Source: Shewanella atlantica
GTDB taxonomy: Bacteria > Pseudomonadota > Gammaproteobacteria > Enterobacterales > Shewanellaceae
Direction of reading: 5' to 3'
Length of the DNA: 64,000 bases
Assembly: GCF_003966265.1 (NCBI RefSeq)
Contig: NZ_RXNV01000009.1
Span: 1 to 64,000 of the forward strand
The stretch's first letter is position 1, and each line of letters starts with the position of its first letter. Positions 8,224 through 17,300 of the stretch are shown here, one piece after another. The translations under genes were made by a program, and so were the position numbers. The notes under the pieces were generated by a model. That model worked only from the letters and a program-made list of their open reading frames with translations. It did not search any database and was not told where the DNA came from.

Positions 8224-9804
8224 TTATTCCACCAGTTTTAACGGTTCCCCCCTCTTGTACTCAAGCATCAGTTTATTACGCCCCGATAACTTTGCCTTAT
8301 AGAGTTGCTCATCAGCTTGGGCGATCATACCTTCCCAGCTAACATCAGAAAATGATGGATGAAAACGTTCATAGAACACTCCACCTATGCTCACGGTGAC
8401 CCTCCCATCGAAACAAGATTTAGGGTGATAGATATTTAGCTCCCTCACTTTTTCCAGCATCCTTTTCGATAACAGCTCCATTTGAGCAAAGTTATCCCCC
8501 TGAATGACGACACAAAACTCCTCACCGCCATAACGTGTGACTAACTCCCCCCTTCGCCTGCATTCAAGCAATAAGGTTTGAGCGATAGAGAGAATAGCCT
8601 TATCTCCGGCCTGATGCCCTAAGGTGTCGTTGTACTCCTTAAACAAATCAATATCTATCATCAAGAAACCTATGACACCTTTCCCCTCATTCCACTGCGT
8701 AAAGGCGCGTTGGGCGAAAACCTCCAGGCTGCGCCGATTGGCAATCCCCGTTAATGGGTCTTTATATGACAAAGACTCCAGATAATTCTGATGCCGCTCT
8801 AATTTATCAACCATCAGATTAAAGGAACTGGTTAAACGGACTATTTCATCGATGTGCCATGTGGTCCTCATCTTGTACAACATTCCACGCTCAGCCATTC
8901 TATCTAAAACCAGGCTGGCACTACGTATTGGCCTTAAAATCATGACCGACACAGGAATAACAGAACAAATCGATGCAATAATAAGAGTGACAAAGAGGAG
9001 CATTGATTCCGGAGTCAGTATTGAAGGTGTGATTCTCTCATCATGAATCACTGATATTTTCAGAGTAGGTACACCGAAGACATCATTTATCAACCATTCA
9101 TGCTTAGAATCCAGCTCATCGATTTGAGGCATACTATTAAAATTGGTCAGCCCTGAATATGATTGTTCAGCGTCTAAACTCTCAATATTAAAGTTAACCA
9201 GACTCAACTGTCTGATCTGCTCTACCAGATTATTATCTATCTCCCTCACCATCAGCAGGCTTCCGGCAATCTCCCCCACTCCTTTCGTTGGTAACACGAC
9301 GGCATTACTGAAATAGACCACTGTACCGTCTAAATTAATTATTCCGTTTCTTGTCGAGGGTAGTTGCTTTGTAAAGATGTTCTCATCTGGTAACACTTCT
9401 CCAACCCAGGTTGAGTTATCTTTTTGTAAGCTATGCGATGAAAAATCAGGGTTTACGAAATGCTGCCACAGTAACTTACCTTCGGTATCGAAGAGGTACG
9501 CACCATCGATATCGGCCGCTTCAAAAGTATTAACGCTTAAATTCGACTCGATGAAGGCTGGATCTCTGGAATATACAAATTTAACCATCTCATCCCAGAC
9601 GGCATAATCATAACAAAGGGTTTCTAACCCCTTTTGAGCAAACTTAATGCCTCGCTGAACCGCAAGGAGTTCTTTTTCTTGCTGAGATCGTATCTGCGAC
9701 TCAATAGCAGGCAAGTATACAAAATGATAAAGCACACTCGCCGCAAAAAGTGAGAATAAGAGAATCACTAGGCCAAGCAAATTTAAAAAGTGATTTAATT
9801 TCAT
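8224..9804 (-). CDS. Membrane diguanylate cyclase with periplasmic CHASE4-like sensor, HAMP and GGDEF
   Basis: Predicted to make cyclic di-GMP from two GTP in response to a periplasmic or membrane signal. Order: TM1 (about 6-28), a periplasmic region of about 240 residues with CHASE4 features (YDYAVWDEMVKFV), TM2 (about 268-292), HAMP, and a GGDEF domain with an intact RYGGEEF active site. No RxxD inhibitory site sits just before the GGEEF. I chose the ATG at 9804 over the TTG at 9822 because it starts the hydrophobic N-terminus cleanly. The next minus-strand gene upstream is an MCP. Confidence 0.9.
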   Translation of the reverse strand: MKLNHFLNLLGLVILLFSLFAASVLYHFVYLPAIESQIRSQQEKELLAVQRGIKFAQKGLETLCYDYAVWDEMVKFVYSRDPAFIESNLSVNTFEAADIDGAYLFDTEGKLLWQHFVNPDFSSHSLQKDNSTWVGEVLPDENIFTKQLPSTRNGIINLDGTVVYFSNAVVLPTKGVGEIAGSLLMVREIDNNLVEQIRQLSLVNFNIESLDAEQSYSGLTNFNSMPQIDELDSKHEWLINDVFGVPTLKISVIHDERITPSILTPESMLLFVTLIIASICSVIPVSVMILRPIRSASLVLDRMAERGMLYKMRTTWHIDEIVRLTSSFNLMVDKLERHQNYLESLSYKDPLTGIANRRSLEVFAQRAFTQWNEGKGVIGFLMIDIDLFKEYNDTLGHQAGDKAILSIAQTLLLECRRRGELVTRYGGEEFCVVIQGDNFAQMELLSKRMLEKVRELNIYHPKSCFDGRVTVSIGGVFYERFHPSFSDVSWEGMIAQADEQLYKAKLSGRNKLMLEYKRGEPLKLVE

Positions 9805-9857
9805 ACACCCAACTCGCACCAACCTTTTTCAGCTTAACGTACCCGCTATGTCCTGAC

Positions 9858-11720
9858 TTATATCTTAAATAAGCTCACAGCTTGTTGAAGTGATTCGGCA
9901 CGGGATTGAACCTCACTCGAAGCCAGTGCATTCTCATCAGCAGCGGTCGCCGAGTCTTGAGCGATATCCCTGATAACCACGACGTTCTTGTTAACCTCTG
10001 AGGCAACCATACTCTGCTCTTCAATTGCAGCCGCAATTTGAGTGCTCATGTCCATGATATTCGTTACATCTACGTTTATCTGCTCGAGTAGAGTACCCGC
10101 AGTTGCGGCCTGCTCTGCACTCTCTCCTCCCTGCCTCTGAGTCGCTTCCATCAACTGAACAATAGATCTGGTTCTCGCCTGCAGTGTTTGAATGATCCCT
10201 GCGATCTCCTCTGTTGACTCTTGAGTTCTCATAGCCAGGCTACGAACTTCATCGGCGACGACAGCAAAACCACGTCCCTGCTCACCGGCACGGGCCGCTT
10301 CGATAGCCGCATTGAGTGCAAGAAGATTCGTCTGCTCGGCGATTCCCCTAATCACATCCAGTACGCTACCTATCGTCTCACTGTCTTTTTCCAACTCACC
10401 GACTACTTGCGCAGAGCCATTTAACTGTTCGGCTAATGATTGAATCTTCTCGATGGTCTGCTCGACACCGATCTGTCCTTTTTGAGCATTGTCATGAGTA
10501 TTTCCGGCTCTGTCGGCGGCTAACTCGGTATTTTTTGCAATCTCATCGATAGTGGCACCCATCTCGGTTATTGCAGTAGCTACCATATCGGTTTCATTGA
10601 GCTGCTGTCCCACTCCTTCGGACGCTTTCGTGGCATTTAACGAGAGCTCAGAACAGGAGTGATTCATGATTTGAACCGATTCAATAACCTCTTCAATCAG
10701 CTTCTGGAAGCTCTCAACCATAAGGTTAAAGTGTTTAGCGATCTGCCCGAGTTCATCATCTGAAGTTGCGTCACAGCGAACCGTTAAATCCTTATTCTTT
10801 TCAATATTTGAGATAGCAAGAGTGATACGTGTGACAGGATCCATAATGCTGCGAATAATTAAGAAGGTGAAAGCGCAAAGAATGATAGCAATCAGAATAA
10901 ATACAACAATTCCCATCGTAAGAGCCGACTCTTCAGCAGCATGGATCGCTTCAACGGCTTGCTCTTTCAATCGCTCAGAGTCCGCCTCAGCCGTAGCAAT
11001 AGCATCACGCAACTCTGCCATTCCACCGTCATTTTTAGTGAGTCCTAATGCTTGCTCCTTAGCGACTAAAGTTGCGAAATCTTTCTGGTAACTTGAGATA
11101 AGCGTCATGGTTTCATTTTTGACACTCTCAGCCAGTCCGGAATTGACTAAGCTCTGTTCAAATTTCTTAATATTGCCATCAAATTTCTCTACGTAACTCA
11201 TATTCCGGCGCAGCATAAAGTCTTTTTCATTACGCCTGAGTTGCAGCATTACCACCATAAGTTCCGGCTCATCATACTTTTTAACCAGAGTCTCGACGTT
11301 ACGAACGGCTTCTCGCAAAGTACCATAAAGACCTGTTTTCGGTGTTAGCCCTATCTCCTGCTGCAGTTGAACGACATTCTTGAATGACTGTTCATAGTGA
11401 CTCAAACTCTTCTCAAAACTCTGCAGAGCCTCGTTTGAAATATCATAATCAGCAAAGCTTTTTCTTAGCGCTTCTACCACTATGACAATATCATCTGAGT
11501 TGGCTTGGTGCTTATCCAGATAACTTAGCTCTAAACGGGCGAAAAAATCCTTCTCGTCTTTTCTAAGGCTCAACACCTCCCTCTCTAAGTCAATAACATT
11601 TTGAGCAGTATGAGACAATTCATCCTGTATACCACCGGAATAGAGCTGCAGACCAAACATGGCAAATATTGAGAGAATAGACACTGCGGCACTGAGCAGT
11701 AATTTGTGACGAATAAGCAT
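9858..11720 (-). CDS. Methyl-accepting chemotaxis protein with HBM-type sensor domain
   Basis: A transmembrane chemoreceptor signalling to CheA/CheW. TM1 (about 8-28) is followed by a long all-helical periplasmic domain (about 30-265) of two related halves (LRKDEKDFFARLELSYLDK and LRRNEKDFMLRRNMSYVEK), as in helical-bimodular sensors. TM2 (about 268-292), HAMP and the cytoplasmic hairpin follow. The hairpin tip EQTNLLALNAAIEAARAGEQ is conserved. No CheR/CheB-binding pentapeptide is visible at the C-terminus. The ligand cannot be told from sequence; HBM sensors in other bacteria bind organic acids. Confidence 0.93.
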   Translation of the reverse strand: MLIRHKLLLSAAVSILSIFAMFGLQLYSGGIQDELSHTAQNVIDLEREVLSLRKDEKDFFARLELSYLDKHQANSDDIVIVVEALRKSFADYDISNEALQSFEKSLSHYEQSFKNVVQLQQEIGLTPKTGLYGTLREAVRNVETLVKKYDEPELMVVMLQLRRNEKDFMLRRNMSYVEKFDGNIKKFEQSLVNSGLAESVKNETMTLISSYQKDFATLVAKEQALGLTKNDGGMAELRDAIATAEADSERLKEQAVEAIHAAEESALTMGIVVFILIAIILCAFTFLIIRSIMDPVTRITLAISNIEKNKDLTVRCDATSDDELGQIAKHFNLMVESFQKLIEEVIESVQIMNHSCSELSLNATKASEGVGQQLNETDMVATAITEMGATIDEIAKNTELAADRAGNTHDNAQKGQIGVEQTIEKIQSLAEQLNGSAQVVGELEKDSETIGSVLDVIRGIAEQTNLLALNAAIEAARAGEQGRGFAVVADEVRSLAMRTQESTEEIAGIIQTLQARTRSIVQLMEATQRQGGESAEQAATAGTLLEQINVDVTNIMDMSTQIAAAIEEQSMVASEVNKNVVVIRDIAQDSATAADENALASSEVQSRAESLQQAVSLFKI

Positions 11721-12000
11721 ATTGGCACCTTTATAAATGAGAGCACTCTATTAAGGATAGTTGTAAATAAATCACAGGGCTAAGTTGGTTAGTCAACAAA
11801 TACAACTGCTGAGCTACACCACCACTGGTTATCGGCAAAAAAATCAGCATTATTAGCTAATAATAGTTAAAAAACACAATAAAATCATGCAAACACACCA
11901 TTATCACCTTTAATCAACATATTCCTCTTCATGTTGAGTGTCATGTTTATCTGTACGAGAATTTAGAATACAATATCCAAAACGGAACTATGGAGTATGT

Positions 12001-12954
12001 ATGCTAGTCATCGATGCAGAACAAATTCACCAAACACTTAATTTCCCTGCACTGATTAGTGCTCTTAGAAAGACTTTCTCTAAACCCGCAGGCATGCCTC
12101 AACGACAAGTTTTCAGCCTGGATGAAACCTCCGCCCACAGCGATGCCTTTGCCGTATTGCCTTCATGGAATGAACAAACAATAGCGGTTAAAGCATTTAC
12201 CTACTTTCCAAATAACCCAAGCAAGTCGGCAGATTTAGAGAGCCTTTACTCCAAGATAATGATTTTTGATCGTAAGACTGGTATTCCTCAAGCTTTAGTC
12301 GATGGTACCAGCGTGACTTACTGGCGTACGGCGGCTATCTCGGCGTTGGGAAGTGACTTTCTGTCAAGAGAAGACTCCTCAAAGTTGCTGGTGTGTGGTA
12401 CCGGTCGCCTTGCCTCATTTATGGCGCTCGCACACGCAAGTGTCAGGCCTATCACCGAAATTATGATATGGGGCCGCAACCCGAAAAGCGCTTTAAAGGT
12501 AGTCGATATAGTAAAAAGTAGCCGCCCAGAAATCGACGTAAAAGTATGTGACGACTTAGAATCTGCCGTGCGTAATGCCGACATCATCAGTTGCGCAACA
12601 GGCTCTCCGAAGCCGCTGTTTGATGGAACCTGGGTACAGGAAGGCACACATACAGACTTTGTCGGTAACCATAATAATGACAGGCGTGAATGCGATACCA
12701 AGTTAATCTTGAAATCGGATGTCTATGTCGACTCAAAAATCAATGTCTTTGCCGAAGCTGGAGAGATCTTGCTACCTATCGCCGAGGGGGTCTACAGCAC
12801 AGATCGAGTCAAAGGCGAACTGGCACAACTATGCGATGCCAGCCTCAAGGGGAGAACCGACGACAAGCAGATCACATTATTTAAAACGGTTGGCACCGCT
12901 TTAGCGGATCTCGTCGGGGCACAAATAGCATTTAAAGAGCTCAATGAGACTTAA
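12001..12954 (+). CDS. Ornithine cyclodeaminase / mu-crystallin family protein
   Basis: An NAD(P)-dependent member of the OCD/mu-crystallin superfamily, which includes ornithine and lysine cyclodeaminases, 1-pyrroline-2-carboxylate reductases and opine-type dehydrogenases. The Rossmann core is visible (LLVCGTGRLASFMALAHASV...IMIWGRNP), with the family segment DGTSVTYWRTAAISALGSDFL before it. I start at the ATG at 12001, which has GGAG (11992-11995) five bases upstream; the longer frame from 11938 has no ribosome site. The substrate is unknown, and no proline or lysine pathway genes are adjacent. A short GC hairpin follows. Confidence 0.85.
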   Translation: MLVIDAEQIHQTLNFPALISALRKTFSKPAGMPQRQVFSLDETSAHSDAFAVLPSWNEQTIAVKAFTYFPNNPSKSADLESLYSKIMIFDRKTGIPQALVDGTSVTYWRTAAISALGSDFLSREDSSKLLVCGTGRLASFMALAHASVRPITEIMIWGRNPKSALKVVDIVKSSRPEIDVKVCDDLESAVRNADIISCATGSPKPLFDGTWVQEGTHTDFVGNHNNDRRECDTKLILKSDVYVDSKINVFAEAGEILLPIAEGVYSTDRVKGELAQLCDASLKGRTDDKQITLFKTVGTALADLVGAQIAFKELNET

Positions 12955-12980
12955 TCGTCCACAATATAGCCCGAAATATA

Positions 12981-13000
12981 GAGAGGGCTTCCCCCCTCTC
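12981..13000 (+). terminator. Possible terminator hairpin
   Basis: GAGAGGG / CCCTCTC stem with a 6-nt loop, 27 bp after the preceding stop. There is no T-run, so it may only stabilise the 3' end. Confidence 0.4.
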
Positions 13001-13115
13001 ATCCCTCCCCCTTCGGTAAGCCGACTGAAAGTTATTACCTCGTTTTTCCCGCCGATTTATCTTCCCCCCACATAACCGATATACCTTTGCGCAACATTTA
13101 ATTAATATTAATTCA

Positions 13116-13143
13116 AACCTTTTTCCACTCTGCCTATGTCTAA
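13116..13143 (+). promoter_or_regulatory. Candidate ECF-sigma autoregulated promoter
   Basis: AACCTT (13116-13121) and GTCTAA (13138-13143) are 16 bp apart and lie 45 bp before the GTG start of the ECF sigma gene. An AAC-box plus a GTC-type -10 is the usual form of promoters read by group-IV sigma factors, so this is a likely self-activated promoter. Confidence 0.5.
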
Positions 13144-13187
13144 TAGGTATCAAAAAGATTTAGTACTCATAACACAGGGAATATTGA

Positions 13188-13724
13188 GTGAATGCACAGA
13201 TAGAGTTCATTGCAAACCAAGAGGTTTCAGAACCAGAGCTGATAGAGAAAGCTAAGCAAGGAGATAAAGCAGCTTTCCAGCAGATCTATTTGCGTCATCA
13301 CAAAAGAGTGTATGGCCTTTGTTTCAGGCTCTCCGGACAAACTTACTTGGCAGAGGAAGCAACACAGGAAACTTTTGTTCGCTTATGGCAAAAATTGCCT
13401 CAATTTCGGGGGGATAGTCAGTTTTCAACTTGGCTACACAGCATGACAGTCAATCAGGCATTGAGCAGTATTAAGAAACATAAAAGCTTTTGGGCTCGCT
13501 TCACACCAATGAGTGAACATACCGAAATGAGCGGCGACAAACTGGAATATGAGAAACTTGACAAGCTATTACTCAAACTTCCCGAGCGGGCACGCATCGT
13601 ATTTATATTGTTCTCGATTGAAGGCTACAAACACGATGAGATCGCCGGTCTGTTGGGCATAGCCTCCGGTACCAGCAAAGCACAGTACCACAGAGCCAGA
13701 AAGCTACTACAGGAGATGCTGTAA
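13188..13724 (+). CDS. ECF-family RNA polymerase sigma factor
   Basis: A group-IV (RpoE-like) sigma factor of 178 aa. Region 2 is clear (AFQQIYLRHHKRVYGLCFRL ... AEEATQETFVRLWQKL) and region 4 holds the helix-turn-helix (LPERARIVFILFSIEGYKHDEIAGLLGIASGTSKAQYHRARKLL, about 130-175). It begins with GTG at 13188, with an AGGGA ribosome site seven bases upstream. The stop overlaps the next ATG by one base (TAATG). The downstream membrane protein is probably its anti-sigma factor. Confidence 0.92.
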   Translation: MNAQIEFIANQEVSEPELIEKAKQGDKAAFQQIYLRHHKRVYGLCFRLSGQTYLAEEATQETFVRLWQKLPQFRGDSQFSTWLHSMTVNQALSSIKKHKSFWARFTPMSEHTEMSGDKLEYEKLDKLLLKLPERARIVFILFSIEGYKHDEIAGLLGIASGTSKAQYHRARKLLQEML

Positions 13725-14257
13725 TGAATAGCAAAGATAGCAAGCTCGACAGCTTAATCGCGAACCTCCCAAAGGAACTCACACCGGAAAATGACCTGTG
13801 GGAAAAGATAGATAAACGCCTCGATGCGCCTGTTCGCAATATGACTAAGCGTGCCAGCCATAACCTCTGGCGTAGTGCAGCAGTAGCCTGCCTATTGTTA
13901 ATCACTGCTTTTATCGGTCAGAAGGTTTTTAATCCGCTTTTCCCACAACCTGAGATCGACTCAGCATTAATTAACACACTCGCAGAGATAAAAACTCAAC
14001 ACCAGATTCAAATAGCACAACTTCAACAAACTAGTGAACTGGTTAACTGGCAAAGCAGCCCATATAGCTCTCCCGTCGAAACAGGCATAGATCAACTAAG
14101 AGAAGCTGCCAAGCAAATTTATGAATCACTGAAGCGTAATCCAACAGACAAACAACTCTGGCAATTGTGGCTATGGACCCAACACAGAGAGATAGAACTT
14201 CTAAGACAGGGGCAGAAGCTGCCTGTTTCACAAAATTCACAAGGAGCGACAATATGA
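13724..14257 (+). CDS. Single-pass membrane protein, probable anti-sigma factor
   Basis: A 177-aa protein with a cytoplasmic N-terminus of about 50 residues, one membrane segment (about residues 52-68, SAAVACLLLITAFIGQKVF) and a periplasmic helical part. I recognise no named domain. Its place immediately after the ECF sigma gene, with one-base and four-base overlaps on its two sides, and its topology are those of a membrane anti-sigma factor; the function is inferred from this context. It has no zinc-binding HxxxCxxC motif, so it is not the classic ZAS type. Confidence 0.65.
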   Translation: MNSKDSKLDSLIANLPKELTPENDLWEKIDKRLDAPVRNMTKRASHNLWRSAAVACLLLITAFIGQKVFNPLFPQPEIDSALINTLAEIKTQHQIQIAQLQQTSELVNWQSSPYSSPVETGIDQLREAAKQIYESLKRNPTDKQLWQLWLWTQHREIELLRQGQKLPVSQNSQGATI

Positions 14258-15198
14258 AACCCACCCGTTTATTAAATTATCTCACCATCCCCCTTATATT
14301 AGTGGCAAATATGGCCATAGCAGCACAATCTATTGATAAGCAATTACCGGTAGATGAGAACCTCAAACTCAATATCAAGGTACTGAGAGGCGAGGTGAAG
14401 GTGAGTTCCTGGGACAAAGATGAGATCAGCGTGAAGGGGACGTTAGATGAACTCAGTGAAGGCTTTATATTAGATAAGCAGGGAAGCCTGGTCACTCTCG
14501 AAGATAAGATGCCCCGTCACTTCAATGGTAATAATAAGAGTGGTTCAGATTTAACTATCATGGTGCCTAAAAACTTAACTTTGGACGCAGAGGGCCTTTC
14601 CTCCAGCTATACTGTTTCCTCGCTTTCCGGAGTCATTGGGATCGACTCAGTCAGTGGCAATGTCGATGCATCCGATATCGAGAATGAAATCTTCATTCAC
14701 ACCGTATCCGGAAACATAAAAACATCCAAACTAACCGGAAAAATTAAACTCGACACAATATCTGGCTCGATAAAAGATAAAAACAGTGACGGAGAGATAA
14801 GCTATAAGTTGGTTAGTGGAGAGCTTACAGCAAATACCTCAGCTAAAAATGTCTCTATCGAACAGATATCGGGAGATGGCAAAGTTCAACTGAAAAAAGT
14901 GAATGAGTTAAAAGTAAAAACGATCAGCGGCGATATCACGCTCGCAATGAGCAGTCTTAAATCCAGAGCGAACTTAGATAGCGTGAGTGGCGATATAGAG
15001 CTAAAGCTCCCAAAGAATCTGGCGGCCAACTTCAATATCAATGGCGGACCGGGAGGTAAGATTAGAAACAACCTGACCGATGACGAGCCAAAGAAAGAGA
15101 AGTACTCTCCGACCTCTTACCTTAAATTTCAAACCGGCAGCGCCGACGCTGATATAAAAATATCAACCATCAGTGGCTCAATCAAGCTCTCCGATTAA
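14254..15198 (+). CDS. Exported DUF4097-family beta-repeat protein
   Basis: An exported protein of about 314 aa with a signal peptide (1-24, ending AIAAQ) and a long run of beta-strand repeats centred on (V/I)SG-(N/D/S)-I (e.g. SVSGNVDASDI, TVSGNIKTS, TISGSIKDK, QISGDGKVQ, TISGDITLA, SVSGDIELK). This suits a solenoid like the DUF4097 (putative adhesin) family. The start is the ATG at 14254, with AGGAG seven bases upstream and an ATGA overlap with the previous gene, so it is translationally coupled to the sigma/anti-sigma pair. Inference: an envelope-stress output or sensor of that sigma factor. Confidence 0.8.
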   Translation: MKPTRLLNYLTIPLILVANMAIAAQSIDKQLPVDENLKLNIKVLRGEVKVSSWDKDEISVKGTLDELSEGFILDKQGSLVTLEDKMPRHFNGNNKSGSDLTIMVPKNLTLDAEGLSSSYTVSSLSGVIGIDSVSGNVDASDIENEIFIHTVSGNIKTSKLTGKIKLDTISGSIKDKNSDGEISYKLVSGELTANTSAKNVSIEQISGDGKVQLKKVNELKVKTISGDITLAMSSLKSRANLDSVSGDIELKLPKNLAANFNINGGPGGKIRNNLTDDEPKKEKYSPTSYLKFQTGSADADIKISTISGSIKLSD

Positions 15199-15239
15199 GC
15201 GACCTTATACCGATAATTGATCTTATAAGCAGATAACAA

Positions 15240-15264
15240 AAGGCCTGCAGATGCAGGCCTTATA
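15240..15264. terminator. Bidirectional terminator between DUF4097 gene and rsuA
   Basis: AAGGCCTGCA / TGCAGGCCTT, a 10-bp perfect stem with a 2-nt loop, A-rich before and TATAT after. It lies between convergent genes. Confidence 0.75.
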
Positions 15265-15279
15265 TCGTTCGGTATTAGT

Positions 15280-15972
15280 TTACTTAACCGACTTCATCTC
15301 TTCATCGGTAAGATAACGCCACTCACCCAATTCAAGTTCTGAGTCTAACTCTATCGTGCCGACACATTCTCTATGCAGCTTGGTAACTCTGTTCCCCACT
15401 GCGGCGAGCATACGCTTAACCTGATGATATTTACCCTCAGTTATCGTCAACCTTGCCTCATGAGAGGCTAAGATATCCAATACGGCAGTTTTTGTCAGTC
15501 CATCTTCGTTATTGAGCTGTAACCCAGTTGCAAACTGCTCTACCAATGAATCAGCCAATGGCTCAGCCGTTTCCAATAAGTAACGCTTTCCACACTCTTT
15601 CTTAGGAGAGGTGATTTTATGGGACCACTGACCATCATTCGTTATCAACACTAATCCGGTGGTGTCCGCATCCAGACGCCCTGCAATGTGCAACTCTTCT
15701 GGTTTGATAACATCTAACAATCCCAACACAGATGGATACTCTTCATCTATGGTCGAACAGATGGTATCGACAGGCTTATTGAGCATGATAAAACGAGGGC
15801 CGATAATCGATAACTGCTCTCCATCGAGACAGATGGTATGTGCATCGGTCACTTTAAAGCCTGAGTTCTTAATGATTTCACCATCGCAAGTCACATCGCC
15901 CCTATGCATGGCCTTCTTCGCTAAAGAACGGGTTAGCGAAGTCGATTCGCAGATAAATTTGTCTAGACGCAC
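15280..15972 (-). CDS. rsuA: 16S rRNA pseudouridine(516) synthase RsuA
   Basis: It modifies U516 of 16S rRNA. An S4 domain (RLDKFICESTSLTRSLAKKAMHRGDVTCDGE) is followed by the catalytic domain with GRLDADTTG and the conserved HQVKRM near the C-terminus. I propose the GTG at 15972, because E. coli RsuA begins with the equivalent MRLDKF; the frame stays open to 16065 with a possible ATG at 16008, so the true start is uncertain. About 230 aa from the GTG, as in the family. It is divergent from the acetyltransferase gene. Confidence 0.88.
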   Translation of the reverse strand: MRLDKFICESTSLTRSLAKKAMHRGDVTCDGEIIKNSGFKVTDAHTICLDGEQLSIIGPRFIMLNKPVDTICSTIDEEYPSVLGLLDVIKPEELHIAGRLDADTTGLVLITNDGQWSHKITSPKKECGKRYLLETAEPLADSLVEQFATGLQLNNEDGLTKTAVLDILASHEARLTITEGKYHQVKRMLAAVGNRVTKLHRECVGTIELDSELELGEWRYLTDEEMKSVK

Positions 15973-16101
15973 AATAGATCTCAATGTTGAATACAGAATT
16001 GGCGACATTATGAAGCCCAAGCTCACAAAGGGCAAAGTTTTGCTTGGCATAGATGCCGGCTTCACACTAACCTGTATTCGTCAATATGAGTAGGAACACT
16101 T

Positions 16102-16647
16102 ATGAACCAAGAACTTAGCAACTATCAAAAAATGGTCTCCGGCCAGGAGTATAACTACTTAGATGCAGAGATCATGGAGCTGAGAAAGCAGCAACAGGTG
16201 CTCAATCGCCAGGCTAACCTTTCCTTCGATTATCAACATGATGAAAAACTGCTACCGCACAAGTCAGCCGATGCCAACATAGTTTTGCCTTTTTACATCA
16301 GCTACGGTTTACACATTCACCTTGGTAGTAGGGTATACATCAACAGCAATGTCACCCTGCAAGACAATGCTCCAATCCACATCGGGGAGCACACTATGAT
16401 TGGACCCAATGTACAACTTTACACCGCCAACCACCCTCTCGAAGCCGAAAAGCGCTGCCAAGGCTATGAGATCGCCAAAGCCATCAGCATAGGCAAGCGC
16501 GTCTGGATTGGCGGTGGAGCCATTATCCTTCCGGGCATAACTGTCGGGGACGAAGCGGTTATCGGTGCAGGCTCGGTAGTGACCAAAGATGTCCAGCCCA
16601 AGACGCTGGTAGCTGGAAACCCAGCGAAAATAATCAAGACGCTATAG
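16102..16647 (+). CDS. Maltose/galactoside O-acetyltransferase family (hexapeptide repeat)
   Basis: A cytoplasmic acetyl-CoA-dependent sugar acetyltransferase of the NodL/LacA/Maa type. It has the Maa N-terminal helical cap (YQKMVSGQEYNYLDAEI), the left-handed beta-helix hexapeptide repeats (INSNVTLQDNAPIHIGEHTMIGPNVQLYTANHP, with the catalytic His in TANHP near residue 113), and the C-terminal VTKDVQPKTLVAGNPAKIIKTL. It is intact at 181 aa. Its 3' end is repeated downstream in decayed form. Confidence 0.9.
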   Translation: MNQELSNYQKMVSGQEYNYLDAEIMELRKQQQVLNRQANLSFDYQHDEKLLPHKSADANIVLPFYISYGLHIHLGSRVYINSNVTLQDNAPIHIGEHTMIGPNVQLYTANHPLEAEKRCQGYEIAKAISIGKRVWIGGGAIILPGITVGDEAVIGAGSVVTKDVQPKTLVAGNPAKIIKTL

Positions 16648-16852
16648 CCTCATACTACCAAAACTCGTAGTAGAGAACCTTTACTTGTACAACTAAGACC
16701 GAGGCAGAGAAACACAGCTATGGCTATGAGGTCGACAGGGGCATAACGGTCTGAGATGGAACCCTAATCGGTACAGGTTCGGTAGTGACCAAAGATGTGC
16801 AGCCCAAGACGCTGGTAGCTGGCAACCCAGCGAGAATAATCAAGACGCTATA
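16645..16852 (+). pseudogene. Chimeric decayed copy of acetyltransferase 3' end (copy 2)
   Basis: Starting at the stop of the intact gene there is about 55 bp of spacer, then a degraded fragment: EAEKHSYGYEV-type sequence, a deletion of the VWIGGGAIILP strand, GITV, a stop, then DGTLIGTGSVVTKDVQPKTL. The last about 75 bp are nearly identical to the end of the intact gene, while the first part matches copy 3. The repeat period to the intact gene and to copy 3 is exactly 206 bp (16561, 16767 and 16973 for the same ATCGGT base). Confidence 0.8.
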
Positions 16853-17125
16853 GCCTCATACTAGCAAAACTCGTAGTAGAGAACCTTTACTTGTACAACT
16901 AAGACCGAGGCAGAGAAACACAGCCATGGCTATGAGGTCGACAGGGGCATAACGGTCTGAGATGGAACCCTAATCGGTGCTGGCTAGATAGTGACTAAAG
17001 ATGTCCCACCCAAGACACTGGTAGCTGGAAATCCTGTGAGGGTACTCAAGCAACTAGGCCGATACGGATCCGGTTTATGGTTGAAGAAACCTTTACTTAC
17101 ACAACTAAATGAGTAGAAACACACG
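16853..17125 (+). pseudogene. Decayed paralogous acetyltransferase fragment (copy 3) and trailing spacer
   Basis: Read in one frame this gives EAEKHSHGYEVDRGITV, a stop, DGTLIGAG, a stop, then VTKDVPPKTLVAGNPVRVLKQL. It is clearly an acetyltransferase end, but its last residues (PVRVLKQL) differ from those of the intact gene (PAKIIKTL), so it looks like a different, older paralogue. About 35 bp at 17088-17124 (AACCTTTACTTACACAACTAA...) repeat the spacer found after copies 1 and 2. Confidence 0.75.
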
Positions 17126-17300
17126 TAAGTGGCCCTCAACACTTGTCTACACCCACACCATACCATTAACATATGTAGCATAATGTAAGATCCACATATA
17201 CATACTTACCAAAAATCCAGTTGCCGTATCACTAAAGCAGTGGCATTGGACATAACAACAATGACCCAAAGATGGGCAACCAGCAGATAAAGGAAGCATA

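Noticed and set aside
16984..17181. Minus-strand ORF across the acetyltransferase copies
   Set aside because: It is antisense to the decayed copy and has no independent support.
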